A stretch of DNA of 64,000 nt from Prochilodus magdalenae (Eukaryota; Chordata; Actinopteri; Characiformes; Prochilodontidae), in contig JAMWET010003424.1 in the NCBI GenBank assembly GCA_024036415.1, positions 1-64,000 of the forward strand, written 5' to 3'. Both the position numbers and the translations under genes were made by a program. Positions 24,601 to 32,105 of the stretch are shown here, piece after piece (position 1 is the stretch's first letter; every line of letters starts with the position of its first letter). The notes beneath the pieces are model-generated. The model ran no database searches. It was not told the DNA's origin and saw only the letters and a list, made by a program, of their open reading frames with translations.

Positions 24601-25250
24601 GGTGGCCAATAAATGGGCGTCTGAAGAGCCCGATAGCCGTCGAGGCCAATGTACGAATGCTGTTGACCTTCAGCAGACTCCATCTACGTTGTGCGGCAGT
24701 ACAACAGTTCTGTTTGTATTCAGAGACTGGATTGATAGAGCTGGACGTTAACTGATGTACACACTGTTGGTTTTGGGAGAGGGAGGGGGGAGAGAGAGAG
24801 GGTTCCTGTATCTCTCTCGTCCTAACTCTTTCACTCCATACCTGATGCTCCGCGTCTCTTGTGGTTTCTGTTCTGCTCTCTCTCTCTGTATGTGGGGCGA
24901 TGAAAGCTTTGTTTTTCCTTTTTTTTTTTTTTCTTCTGTTATAGGCCTGACTCTGATTGAGATTGGACATTGGTGACAGTAGCTGGCCAGTGATGCGGGC
25001 GAGCTGTGGAATCGCTGCCTGCCAGCAAATAAACTCCTTCATCAAAGGCGGCGCGAGACGAGAAGAATTAGGGTATTCGCCAATGTGCTGTGCTGGAGAC
25101 CCTCAGGCCTCGCCGACTGACGGAGGAGTGCGTGCTACCCCGGGGGTGGTCTCCCACCACGCTATCGGGGTCGAACGCTCAGGAACATCCTACAACGCAC
25201 ATACGCAGAGATTACACGTGGGACTTACACTGCGATAACCATGGATTCAC
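7763..25250 (+). CDS. klhl6: klhl6 gene span (kelch-like family member 6), exons 1-7
   Basis: KLHL6 is a cytoplasmic substrate adaptor: its BTB domain binds CUL3 and its Kelch propeller binds substrate. In mammals it acts in B cells and germinal-centre signalling. Seven exon-like blocks lie in order on one strand: 7763-8028, 9924-10089, 14671-15116, about 17231-17491, 19158-19391, 24471-24746 and 24945-25250. The start codon gives MGDSVEKSS, like the mammalian MGDVVEKS stretch. Blocks 1-3 encode 292 continuous codons; the whole would be near 620 residues, the family's usual length. Distinctive KLHL6 segments include [22 protein letters not shown] and TEECVLPRG. The Kelch half is broken by many one-base frame changes (see exons 4-7). 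The relative KLHL24 was considered, but the ISERTKPR...QSEVFMIIG segment and the N-terminus fit KLHL6 better. The family call is firm; whether the gene is intact cannot be told from this sequence. Confidence 0.88.
8098..8402 (+). repeat. tandem duplication, about 179-bp period, klhl6 intron 1
   Basis: GAGTGGGCAATAGTATTGCT at 8101 recurs as GAGTGGGCAATAACATCGCT at 8280; GAGATTAAATACTC and CAAAAACACTGAGAAACAAA recur with the same spacing. The copies are diverged. Confidence 0.8.
8408..8443 (+). repeat. (AAT)n microsatellite
   Basis: About 12 AAT repeats directly after the second copy of the 179-bp duplication. Confidence 0.9.
8696..9675. mobile_element. Tc1/mariner-like non-coding element in klhl6 intron 1
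   Basis: TACACTGTCTGGCCAAAAA at the left and TTTTTTTGGCCAGGCAGTGTA-type right end (core GGCCAGGCAGTGTA) are inverted with TA edges. No transposase frame was recognised in the 980 bases. Confidence 0.65.
9924..10089 (+). CDS. klhl6: klhl6 exon 2: rest of BTB domain
   Basis: 166 bases between a TTTTAG acceptor and a CAG|GTCAGT donor. Encodes [10 protein letters not shown], the [18 protein letters not shown] core and the LEAASLFQ helix, residues 89-144. These match the distal BTB fold almost without change. Exon 2 ends in phase 0. Reading straight through the donor gives a further 75 codons into a dispersed repeat (10165-10330); this is intronic and not part of the protein. Confidence 0.92.
10165..10330 (-). 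repeat. family F core, inverted, just after klhl6 exon 2
   Basis: AATGAGGAAGCCAAGGGCGA, GGAAAAACTCCCTCAG and CTCAAGAGGAACCAAGACTC are the reverse complement of 63007-63112 with few changes. It begins about 75 bases after the exon 2 donor. Confidence 0.7.
10331..12326. other. klhl6 intron 2, mostly unassigned
   Basis: No coding exon is seen. A 19-base unit (GACAGAGGACAGCCT...) is duplicated at about 11678-11710. The 11230-11710 stretch has the feel of a reversed repeat, but no family was named. Confidence 0.4.
12327..12477. mobile_element. non-autonomous hAT-like element in klhl6 intron 2
   Basis: CAGTGTTTCTCAACGCTGG at the left and GGTTGAGCAACACTG at the right are inverted. The core CACCCAACACACATGATTCA matches the copy at 52524-52718 in part. 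Confidence 0.6.
12563..12644 (+). repeat. (TA)n microsatellite, klhl6 intron 2
   Basis: About 37 uninterrupted AT dinucleotides after a short GTATATATGTG lead. Prone to slippage and cruciform. Confidence 0.95.
13310..14540 (+). repeat. GACAGTAGGACAGT-rich low-complexity region with 455-bp duplication
   Basis: Degenerate short repeats of (A/G)ACAGTAGGACAGT and GAACAGT type. 13505-13735 recurs at 13960-14190 (same ACATTAGTAAGACCTTGACA start, shift 455 bases). GGACAGTAAAAGAATAGTAA occurs at about 13313, 13718 and 14165. At 14508-14605 a GGACAG(A/G)AGGACAGTTGG unit repeats and runs up to the klhl6 exon 3 acceptor. Confidence 0.8.
13779..13955. mobile_element. fragment of the long-inverted-repeat element between duplicated repeats
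   Basis: CTACAACTACAGGCTGTAGT and CTCTTCAGGGGTCAGAACTC match the left part of the 16651 copy, then jump to GGAGAGTCCATGCACTGTCC. It separates two copies of the 13505-13735 sequence. Confidence 0.6.
14671..15116 (+). CDS. klhl6: klhl6 exon 3: BACK domain
   Basis: Starts after a GTGTAG acceptor and continues LFQ into [16 protein letters not shown], then [27 protein letters not shown] and [12 protein letters not shown]. These are the helices of a BACK domain (residues about 157-265), which sets the geometry between CUL3 and substrate. It ends with [15 protein letters not shown]. The 3' junction is unclear: GT at 15117 is the only nearby donor, but joining it to 17231 creates a TGA at once. One missing G in GGGAAG|TGAAGT would restore a standard donor and the expected G-K-V-I-S reading. 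Confidence 0.9.
15634..16572. mobile_element. Tc1/mariner-like element in klhl6 intron 3
   Basis: The left end TACAGTGGCATGCAAAGG and the right end GGGTGCCCAAACTTTTTCAA resemble the inverted ends of a fish family in which TGCAAAAGTTTGGGCACCC is the terminus. No long ORF. End points approximate. Confidence 0.5.
16651..17125. mobile_element. second copy of the long-inverted-repeat element, diverged
   Basis: CTACAACTACAGGCTGTAGT, ATATTATGTGGGTGGT, CAAGCACTGCAGTGATGCTA and CCAGCAGCACTGCTGTGTCC appear in the same order as in 55650-56235. It lies in klhl6 intron 3. Confidence 0.65.
17231..17491 (+). CDS. klhl6: klhl6 exon 4 (frame-broken): linker and Kelch repeats 1-2
   Basis: Begins [22 protein letters not shown] in one frame, then shows [12 protein letters not shown] and MEVAKLPN. 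It jumps frame to [14 protein letters not shown] and again to [17 protein letters not shown]. Together these cover the first Kelch segment of KLHL6 in order. There is also a 12-base in-frame insertion after IIG. The donor used here is CAG|GTGTAG at 17492, which joins exon 5 to read S-G-G-K-E-T-Q-H, the expected protein. At least five frame changes lie within about 260 bases, yet the residues between them are well conserved. This suggests base-level indel errors, or very recent decay. Confidence 0.75.
17860..19082 (+). mobile_element. Tc1-like element in klhl6 intron 4, decayed
   Basis: Left CCAACCCTGTTTCCACACTG and right GGGAACAGGGTTG are inverted. 18399-18695 gives fragments of a transposase in several frames ([41 protein letters not shown]). 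The order matches the copy at 47096-48645. Heavily mutated, no function expected. Confidence 0.65.
19158..19391 (+). CDS. klhl6: klhl6 exon 5 (frame-broken): Kelch repeats 2-3
   Basis: After a TTGCAG acceptor: GGKETQH needs removal of one A from an A run, then NASLNKWI, a frame hop, [16 protein letters not shown], a hop to YVMGGF, a hop to VQRLSSMEA, and a hop back to [10 protein letters not shown]. This follows the KLHL6 Kelch repeat order with its GG pair and the Y-D-P-W spacing. The hops sit at single extra or missing bases (for example an extra G in GTGGTAT and in GCCGTAC). The donor is G|GTGAGC at 19392. Confidence 0.75.
21222..21510 (+). repeat. diverged direct repeat, copy 1 (klhl6 intron 5)
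   Basis: CATGTAGTTCCATCTTCATG, GCAAGATGGCACCAGTGAGT, TTAACTATGCTGTGTGTGGA and TTTGTTAGTGCTAATACTGC recur in order at 22570-22868 with many single-base gaps. The element type is not identified. Confidence 0.65.
22570..22868 (+). repeat. diverged direct repeat, copy 2 (klhl6 intron 5)
   Basis: CATGTAGACAGTTTCCTTCT, GCAAGATGGACACCAGTTGA, TTAACTATGTTGTGTGTATT and TTTGTTAGTGCCAACACTGC parallel copy 1. Confidence 0.65.
23470..23800 (+). mobile_element. LINE reverse-transcriptase trace
   Basis: GGTGTTCCACAAGGGTCTGG gives GVPQGS, and with one G removed continues [10 protein letters not shown]. This is RT motif 4/5 ([13 protein letters not shown]) of L2/CR1-type LINEs. The surroundings do not hold a frame. 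Confidence 0.6.
24471..24746 (+). CDS. klhl6: klhl6 exon 6 (frame-broken): Kelch repeats 4-5
   Basis: A TTTGCAG acceptor is followed by [16 protein letters not shown], then a hop to NGIYVIG, a hop to [17 protein letters not shown], then VEA, QCTNAV, TFSRL, YVV and CLYSETGL in alternating frames. These line up with the fourth and fifth Kelch repeats of KLHL6 (APLLVHVSSF..., QCYDPSTNKW, VEAKCINAV). The 3' limit is placed before a GTTAAC donor and is approximate. No intact frame crosses the exon. Confidence 0.65.
24945..25250 (+). CDS. klhl6: klhl6 exon 7 (frame-broken): last Kelch repeat and C-terminus
   Basis: A long pyrimidine tract and TTATAG acceptor precede [13 protein letters not shown], then [18 protein letters not shown], a hop to [10 protein letters not shown], a hop to [11 protein letters not shown] and a hop to HIRR. 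This matches the KLHL6 C-terminus ([39 protein letters not shown]) in order. The stop codon cannot be placed with certainty because of the frame changes. An AATAAA lies at 25385-25390 and could be the polyadenylation signal. Confidence 0.7.
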
Positions 25251-25384
25251 ACCAGAAGGCCTTTATTCTGGAACAGACTGGTGGAAAACTCGGTTTGTGC
25301 CTCCGATGTAGGTCACAAAATCAGAAGGACTTTTTCTTACCAAAGAATCAAACACTTTGGGGGGGGGGAGGGGGGGCCAAAGAG

Positions 25385-25390
25385 AATAAA
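25385..25390 (+). promoter_or_regulatory. candidate klhl6 polyadenylation signal
   Basis: AATAAA about 135 bases after the last recognisable KLHL6 codons and just past a G-rich run. Placement is plausible; there is no transcript evidence. Confidence 0.35.
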
Positions 25391-25917
25391 ACAGATTCTT
25401 AATTCTAGGCCTTCACCCTCTTTGGGTTACAATCGCTACATGTAACAGTGCCTTATGAGCCCAACATGGCAAACAGCGTACGGTTTATAATGATAGATGA
25501 CTCATCATGTGTGGAAGTTTTCACACACATCCACAATTTCAAAAAGGATTCCTGATTGAGTGTCCTGAAGTGCTATTTACAGAAGCCTGGTGGATTACAG
25601 ACAGTGACTGAAACTCGCCTAGAAGCTTAGCGATCACAGTCAGATGTTTACATGATCAAACTTAATGACGTTACCTCTCAGTCCTTCGTGCCTTTTTCAA
25701 TCAAACTACACACTTCATACATTTTGGCACTGTTGACTGTGGTGCCATATCCTACATCTGACTTTACAATAAATTAAACAGTGAGCAAATAATGTGTCAC
25801 AAGTTTAACTTGCTAATTTGGAGGCTTAAGTGCTGATAGGGTTAACCTATCAGCAATCACGTTTAACAAAACAAGTAGTGTGCCATTATACTATCACAGC
25901 AATCACATAGCACCACT

Positions 25918-25918
25918 C

Positions 25919-25952
<34 letters not shown>

Positions 25953-26560
25953 CTTTATTGATCCCAGAGGGAAATTCAAGGCATCCAGTAGCAGATATAC
26001 AAACTATACAGAAGTAACAACAGAAGCAAGATAGATTGTACAAATAGAGACAGAGATACAATATAAAGTATGAAAGTATAAAAATAGAGTCCTTAGTGTC
26101 GGGCGTAAGGTTATAAAAGTCATAAATGGAGGTAGTGGTAAAACAATTTGCTAAAGCAAATTAAGAATATTTGGCTGTTGTCAGCCCATACAGACAGCTG
26201 CAAATACGCAGCAATGATGAATAATTTATCAGTGCAAAAAAGTTGTAAACAGTACAGAATGGAGTAGAATAATACAATATAAATAGAAATAAGATAGAAA
26301 ATAGGGCATTTTAGGAGGGAGTTGTGTGCAGAGATGGGGGTGTGTCCAGAGGAGGGATGTGGTGTGCAGCAGATGGGGTGTGGTTAATTGGAGTGACCAC
26401 GGAAGGAAAGAGTGTCCAGAGTTTTTCATTTGCTGTACTGAGAGGAGTTGAACAGTCTTATGGCCTGAGGGACAAAAGACTTCCTGAGTCTGTCTGTGAC
26501 AAAAGACTTCCTGAGTCTGTCTGTGAAAAAACTCTAGAGAAACACACAATACGGACGGAG
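25918..26560 (-). mobile_element. LINE 3' end with (GATA)n, minus orientation
   Basis: GATAGATAGATAGATAGATA then TACTTTATTGATCCCAGAGG, the reversed 3' tail of a CR1/Rex1-type LINE, and non-coding 3' sequence up to a 27-base duplicated GACAAAAGACTTCCTGAGTC unit (26472 and 26500). Confidence 0.65.
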
Positions 26561-26937
26561 CTACTGGAACAGGCAGCCACTCGCGTCGGCGCCGGAAGTC
26601 AGAAAGACTCTAGCAACCACCTGGGATAATAGAGCAAACACCTAGTAATACCAAGTACACCTTAGTAGCCTTTCAACAACACTTTAGCAACCGCGTATTA
26701 ATACCAAATGAGCTTGTACTGGGGTTGCCACCCATTCCGTTAAAATACAGAATCGTCCTTTATTTGGCGTTTAAATGTTGTGTCCCGTTTTAAACCAATT
26801 CAGGACGCGATTTGTTCCGTATTTCCATAAATGTCTGATATAAACGTCTGTTACACATACATGAATGATCACAATCTCTCCTTTGCCATCCCTTTCCCTC
26901 TCTCTAAACTTTCAAGCTCTTCTCTAGTATCATGTAG

Positions 26938-27148
26938 GGGTTGGTGTAGCTCAGTGGGTAACACCACTACTGAGGGTGCCACCTCTACATGTGGGAGACT
27001 GGGGTTTGAATCCCGGTCTGGGTGGCTATGCTGTGCTACACCGATAGGACAAGGGCAAGACTCCTAACACCACATTGGCCTACCTGTAACTGGGTTAACC
27101 TTGTAAGTTGCTCTGGATAAGAGCGTCAGCTAAATGCCGTAAATGTTC
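26938..27148 (+). repeat. tRNA-derived SINE, family B copy 1
   Basis: GGTTGGTGTAGCTCAGTGGG (A box TAGCTCAGTGGG) and GGTTTGAATCC (B box, 27003-27013) are spaced as in a tRNA gene with pol III internal promoter. The body TTAACCTTGTAAGTTGCTCT and tail AAATGCCGTAAATG recur in all copies. Confidence 0.75.
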
Positions 27149-27863
27149 TCTAAGGCATACTTTCCTTGCAAAAGATACAGCTGATACGGTTTAAAAGTTA
27201 GAATGGAAAGCTTGAAAGAAGTGCAGTGATAAAGCCTGCCTTGCTTACCTCACATGAAGCCTGAATCATTAGCATGTCTCATTATGTCAGACCTACCCAC
27301 CAAGTTTCATTCCTGTTGGTGGATTTCTTCTGGTGTGGCTATTTTTTGCGATGATGAGTGTGTTTTTACTCTGTAGTGGTTTCAGAAGTGAAAGTAGAAA
27401 AGTATTTGATATAAATGAACTTTGCACCTCTCCGGATGACAGCTCTCGGGATGTTAGCTCTCTGTGCTGTCTCTGAGCTTCATCAGTGGCTCATCCGGAG
27501 CGTTGTGTAAACTTAGTGTTTTAGGAGAAATCCTCTGCCCCAGTAAATCACTCACTCACTCGCTGAGCACCCTGTCAGCCACAAGCTCAGAGCTAATCTG
27601 TTCCACATTAGCTGGATTGTAAAAGTGCTTGAGAAATGAGGACCTTTTACCCCCTGCTTGGAGACACAATGTCTAGAATGCGATTAGGTTTGTGTGTGTT
27701 GTGTATTCTATATCGGATAAATTGGCGTCTCTTTAACCTGTGGAATGTTTATAGGTATGTCTGTAAGAGTGGACGAAATTTAGGATTGTAGCTCCTGTCT
27801 TCTGGGTGAAACCTGATGTATAGCCATATATGCACCTACAGTATAAACTGATACAGGCATACA

Positions 27864-28830
27864 GTTAGGTCTGTGAATATTTAGACATTGACCAAATTTA
27901 GCTGTCCAGAACAAAAAGTGCTCAGCTGTTCCATGGTTATCATCTCACTACTTCATTTACCAGTATGCAGACATTATTGTCTAGAGTTGACTTCAAAAAT
28001 GTTTTTCAACCACTTAGTACATTCTTCAAACTAGAAGACAGTGGTCACACTGGTCAGCTCTGAAACATGAAGGCCCAGAAAACAAATCTGGTGGGTGACA
28101 GGAGAATTCCTTCTCAGGTGAAGAAAATCCATTCACAATAGATGGCCAAACAGAACCATCCAGGGGGGGATGACCTATCTCTGTCAACATCAACAATCAA
28201 GCTGAGTAAAACCCAGAATAAACTAACAGGGCTAACCATATGAGGTGATTAATAGGTGACTGAGCAAATTAAATTGGCCAACTAACACCTAACAAGCTTG
28301 TACAGGTCTGTAACAACATCTAGGAAGAGAAGAGTATGGAGATGAAAGGGAGCTGCTCCTGAGCCAAAGCCCTTCACCTCATCTGAAGCTATGGACATGT
28401 TATGCTGTCAGTGGAACAGGCTCCCTTGTTTTTATTGATGATGTAATAACAGAGGTGTGTATGAGGATAGTACTTGCCTAAAATCAGGCAAATGCTTCAA
28501 CAATGCTTCACAGTGCAGATGGACAGTGACCCAATGCATACTGGGCAAGCAACCTTAGTCATGCAAATAAGAGCAATGTTCTACAATGGTCACGTCAGTC
28601 ACCTGACTTGAAGTGAATCAAACATGCGTTCCGCTTACTGAAGGCAAAACAAACCATAAAATGCCCCAAGCAGGAACTGAAAACAGCTACAGTGAAGGTC
28701 TGACCAAGGCTTTTCAGCACCAGGGAAGGAAACAAGCTTCTCGTGATGTTTCTAAAGTAATCGACGGGTTTTTTTCTAAACTAACCAAGAAATAAAAGAC
28801 TCATTTTACACTATCTATTTGGATGCCAAC
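27864..28830 (+). mobile_element. Tc1-like element, degenerate
   Basis: Starts CAGTTAGGTCTGTGAATATT, a common fish Tc1 terminus. 28575-28800 reads WSRQSPDLK, IKHAFRLLKAK in one frame and CPKQELKTAT in another, which matches the C-terminus of a transposase (S-P-D-L-N-P-I-E type). The right end is not clear. Confidence 0.6.
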
Positions 28831-29012
28831 ACAGTTATTTTAACTGTCCAATATAGAATACTGGAGAGGAGATTAAATCACACAGTAATTAAAAACATAT
28901 AGAGTATATTAGAGTTTGGGGACTTGAGTCACATGACAAATTTGAGGACTTGAGACTTTCTTGACTAACACTGGCAAAAGACTCAACCTGGCTTTATGAC
29001 TTTGCACTACAG

Positions 29013-29234
29013 ACCTACATCTACGGTATTTAGCTGACGCTCTTATCCAGAGTGACTTACAAGGTTAATAATATTACAGGTAGGCCAGTGTAGTGTTAGG
29101 AGTCTTGCCCAAGGACTCTTATTGGTGTAGCGCAGCATAGCCACCCAGAACGGGAATCGAACCCCAGTCTCCCACATGGGACGGCAGCTTCCTGGTGAGT
29201 AGTGGTGTTATCCATTGTGCCACACCAACCACTA
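29013..29234 (-). repeat. tRNA-derived SINE, family B copy 2
   Basis: Reverse orientation: TTAGCTGACGCTCTTATCCA at the left, GGGAATCGAACCCCAGTCTC as B box complement, and TGTGCCACACCAACCACTAC at the right end. Confidence 0.75.
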
Positions 29235-29925
29235 CCGCACACAGAAAGATGCTTACGCCTGTGTCATGTGGCTAGTCGAAGATCAGTAACTAACCACATT
29301 CACTTCCTGCTCCATGACTGAACTGACCTCTAGTTAGCGCTTCTGCTGTAACCCTACAGACCTGCTGCTGCTGTTTAACCAGAGAGGGGAGTCTGGTAAA
29401 ATCTTTAAAATAGTAAGTCATGGTAACCAGGGATCTTTCATTTTGTCAAGGAACATTCGATTACCATATATAGTAATATACTATATAGAATCCCTGCAGC
29501 GGGCTCCAAATACAGTAAGGGGCCGATACTAAATCTAAATCTTAAGGTGGTCTATCATTTACCACCGCAGGGGTAGAATGACCTAATGGGGGAACTATCA
29601 CTGTAACGTCTCCTGTTGTGCAGCTGAGCCTCAGATGCAGCTGTGGCACGCTCACCTTGCACCTCTTGCTGGGGTCAGCCTGAGGTCAGCCCGAGGTCAT
29701 TCTCCATTCTGCAGTGTGTGTTGGGCTCATAAACTGTAGAGCGCTGCTCATGCTGTTCTAATGTTCCAAACCCTCAGAGACCGCTGTAGTGACTATGACT
29801 GCGCTGGAGCTGAGTTTGTGTTAGGGCGGATTCACAGGGTGGTGAAAGGAGGCATTTGGATTCAGGTCTGGAGCTTGTCACTAGACCTGCCACTCCGATT
29901 CTGCAGCTCTTATTATTACACTCAT

Positions 29926-30225
29926 CATCAAAAGAATAGCTGCACCCAGACGGAGGTGTAGGATTGCAGTGCTGTTGGGAAGGTAAAGGTTACCAGGAAC
30001 AACAAATGATGATAAATGTAGACTGATGTGGGTAATATTCATTGAGCTACACATACAGAAGTAGCGTCTCTCAGTATGGCGTCGAGCTGCCATGTTTGCG
30101 AATGCAACACGACAGACGTCTCGGCATGGAGCTGCAGAGGTTTGTAGAGTCCTGTGATAATCCATCCCATGCATCTTAAATATTCTCACGCAGATTGTGT
30201 GGTAGGGGTGGTGATGGAGGCCTTC
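29926..30225 (-). mobile_element. Tc1-like family A copy 2
   Basis: ATCATCAAAAGAATAGCTGC terminus and minus-strand FKMHGMDYHRTLQTSAAPC, then MAARRHTERRYFCMCSS. The same layout as copy 1, in the same orientation. Confidence 0.72.
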
Positions 30226-30814
30226 TGGATGTGCGATGTATTATGAGTGTATTATGCAAAATTGTATACAGTACAATGTGTTTATGCTATATCTGTGTAA
30301 TACTTGTGAGATGCCCAAGAATATTGACCTCTGTGTGCATGAGTGATCTGACCACACCCTGCAAGCACTTCTAGGAGCTGCTTCTGGAGGAGAATACACA
30401 CTGATAGAACAAGTAGCTTTCTGTGTTCATGAGATTCACATGAAGAAAAAAGAAGTATTTGCTACATGAATTCTAAAACTACGCCTTGCCACTGAGTTGT
30501 TTGGACTGGACAGCCATGTGTGTACGTGCAAAAAATGTTAAAAATGTGAAACGTGTGGTGAGTTTACGGCCTTTTCACACAGTCAGAGCAGCACATACAA
30601 AAAAAAACCCCACAATAATTAAAAACATATACAGTATATGCATATCCACAAGTCCAGAGCTGACTGGCTGTTTTACCCAGAGTTCCTTCTCCAGGAAACA
30701 GGTCTAATTGATGTATTGTGCTCTATGCTGACCATGTGGATACTATCAGAGCACTCTGTTTGCAGCAGTGGATAGAAGAATGCCTGCACCAGAGACATGA
30801 AGGATCTGGGAGAG

Positions 30815-31050
30815 GTGGAACAGACGGATTGACAGACATGAGCCCACATTCAGCACGCAGTAATGCCCTCCATGAGTTATCCCCCAGCCCCACTGACTGA
30901 TGGGTACACGATACTGAATGCATACTGAGAGACACTGCTTCTGTGTGTGTAGCTCAATAAATATTGCTCATCATCTGTTGTTCCTGGTAACCTTCTTTCC
31001 TAATAGTACCGCAATCCCACACTTCCTTCTGGGTGCAGCTATTCTTTTGT
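30815..31050 (+). mobile_element. Tc1-like family A copy 3, internally deleted
   Basis: CACGCAGTAATGCCCTCCAT (head part as in 39078) joins directly to ACTGAGAGACACTGCTTCTG and ends CTTCTGGGTGCAGCTATTCT. Opposite orientation to copy 2, less than 1 kb away. Confidence 0.65.
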
Positions 31051-31257
31051 CTTTGAGTCTAATCGTCCCCTTACTAGTCCCAGAGTTTTTAAGATATCGG
31101 CACTGTTCAAACTTCTGAATGTTCAGGCTGATCAGGAATGGTGTCTTTGGATACAGCAAAGTTTGAGCTGCACAATTAACTTTGTCTCTTCAGTAACCTG
31201 CATTCTAAACCACATCGCAATAGACTGGGAAATTCAAGAACGTGTGGTTCCATTGAC

Positions 31258-31442
31258 TTACTTTACTGGCATTTGGCTGACACTCTTATCCAGAGGTACA
31301 GGTAGGCCAATGTAGTATTAGGAGTCTTGCCCACAGACTCTTATTGGTGTAGCACAGCATAGTCACCCAGACCGGGAATTGAACCCCAGTCCACATGGGA
31401 CAGTAACTTCCTGGTGGGTGGTGGCGGGCGTTATCACCAACT
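31258..31442 (-). repeat. tRNA-derived SINE, family B copy 3
   Basis: TTTGGCTGACACTCTTATCC, CCGGGAATTGAACCCCAGTC and GTTATCACCAAC. Slightly shortened in the middle. Immediately followed by a LINE 3' end. Confidence 0.7.
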
Positions 31443-31471
31443 ACTTGAATTTCCCTCTGTGATCAATAAAG

Positions 31472-31504
<33 letters not shown>
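31443..31504 (+). mobile_element. LINE 3' tail with (CTAT)n, plus orientation
   Basis: GAATTTCCCTCTGTGATCAA, then TAAAG and (TATC)n. It is the complement of the 25918 end. Only about 60 bases are present, a severely 5'-truncated insertion. Confidence 0.65.
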
Positions 31505-31505
<1 letters not shown>

Positions 31506-32105
31506 GATTATATTAACAAATTTTTCTTCCCTCTTTACTTCTTTCCATTATCCCACCCCAACTCATTCCTAACTTTTAAATAAGCCTATTAGAAATAGTA
31601 TAATAGGCTAACGCAGGACCACAGTCAGTTCTACAACACAAACCTAATAAATAATCCCATCCAACCAATCAGAACCTGTGAAACAAAAGATGGCAGGAGA
31701 AATAAGGACTGGATAGTGGAGGGAGGACAAGCAGGGGGCAACCACAAGCCCCCATGTCTGACTAACACCTAAAATTCTCAGGGCTTTTGATAACATAAGC
31801 TGGGAGAAGTGGCGTATATGGAAGCTGCATTCTGACTTTAGTGTTCAGAGTTTCACTCCGTTGAATACATCTGAAAAAGAAACGTTAGAAAGAATCTGTG
31901 AGCTGTAATTCATAAGCCCTGGTTTTAGCTGCAGACTGTAACCTCTTTCAGCTTTTGGCTAGCCTATAAGATTCTTTTGGTCACGTGTGTACTGTAACCG
32001 CCGCTGCCTCATTAGACTTTTACTGGAATGACTGTGGTATAAATTCAGCGCAGTAAAATCTACTTTTGAATGAAGTTATTATTTTCCAAACAGAAGTAAA
32101 CACAA

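Noticed and set aside
24536..25045. 169-codon minus-strand ORF as a gene
   Set aside because: It is the antisense of klhl6 exons 6 and 7 and the intron between; the plus strand explains the conserved sequence.
17231..25250. Calling the Kelch half of klhl6 a pseudogene outright
   Set aside because: Disruptions are nearly all indels with the residues conserved and the upstream exons intact, so sequence error is at least as likely; left open.
26938..27015. Functional tRNA gene suggested by A and B boxes
   Set aside because: No cloverleaf stems or acceptor pairing, and the sequence recurs with a shared non-tRNA body at five sites, so it is a SINE.
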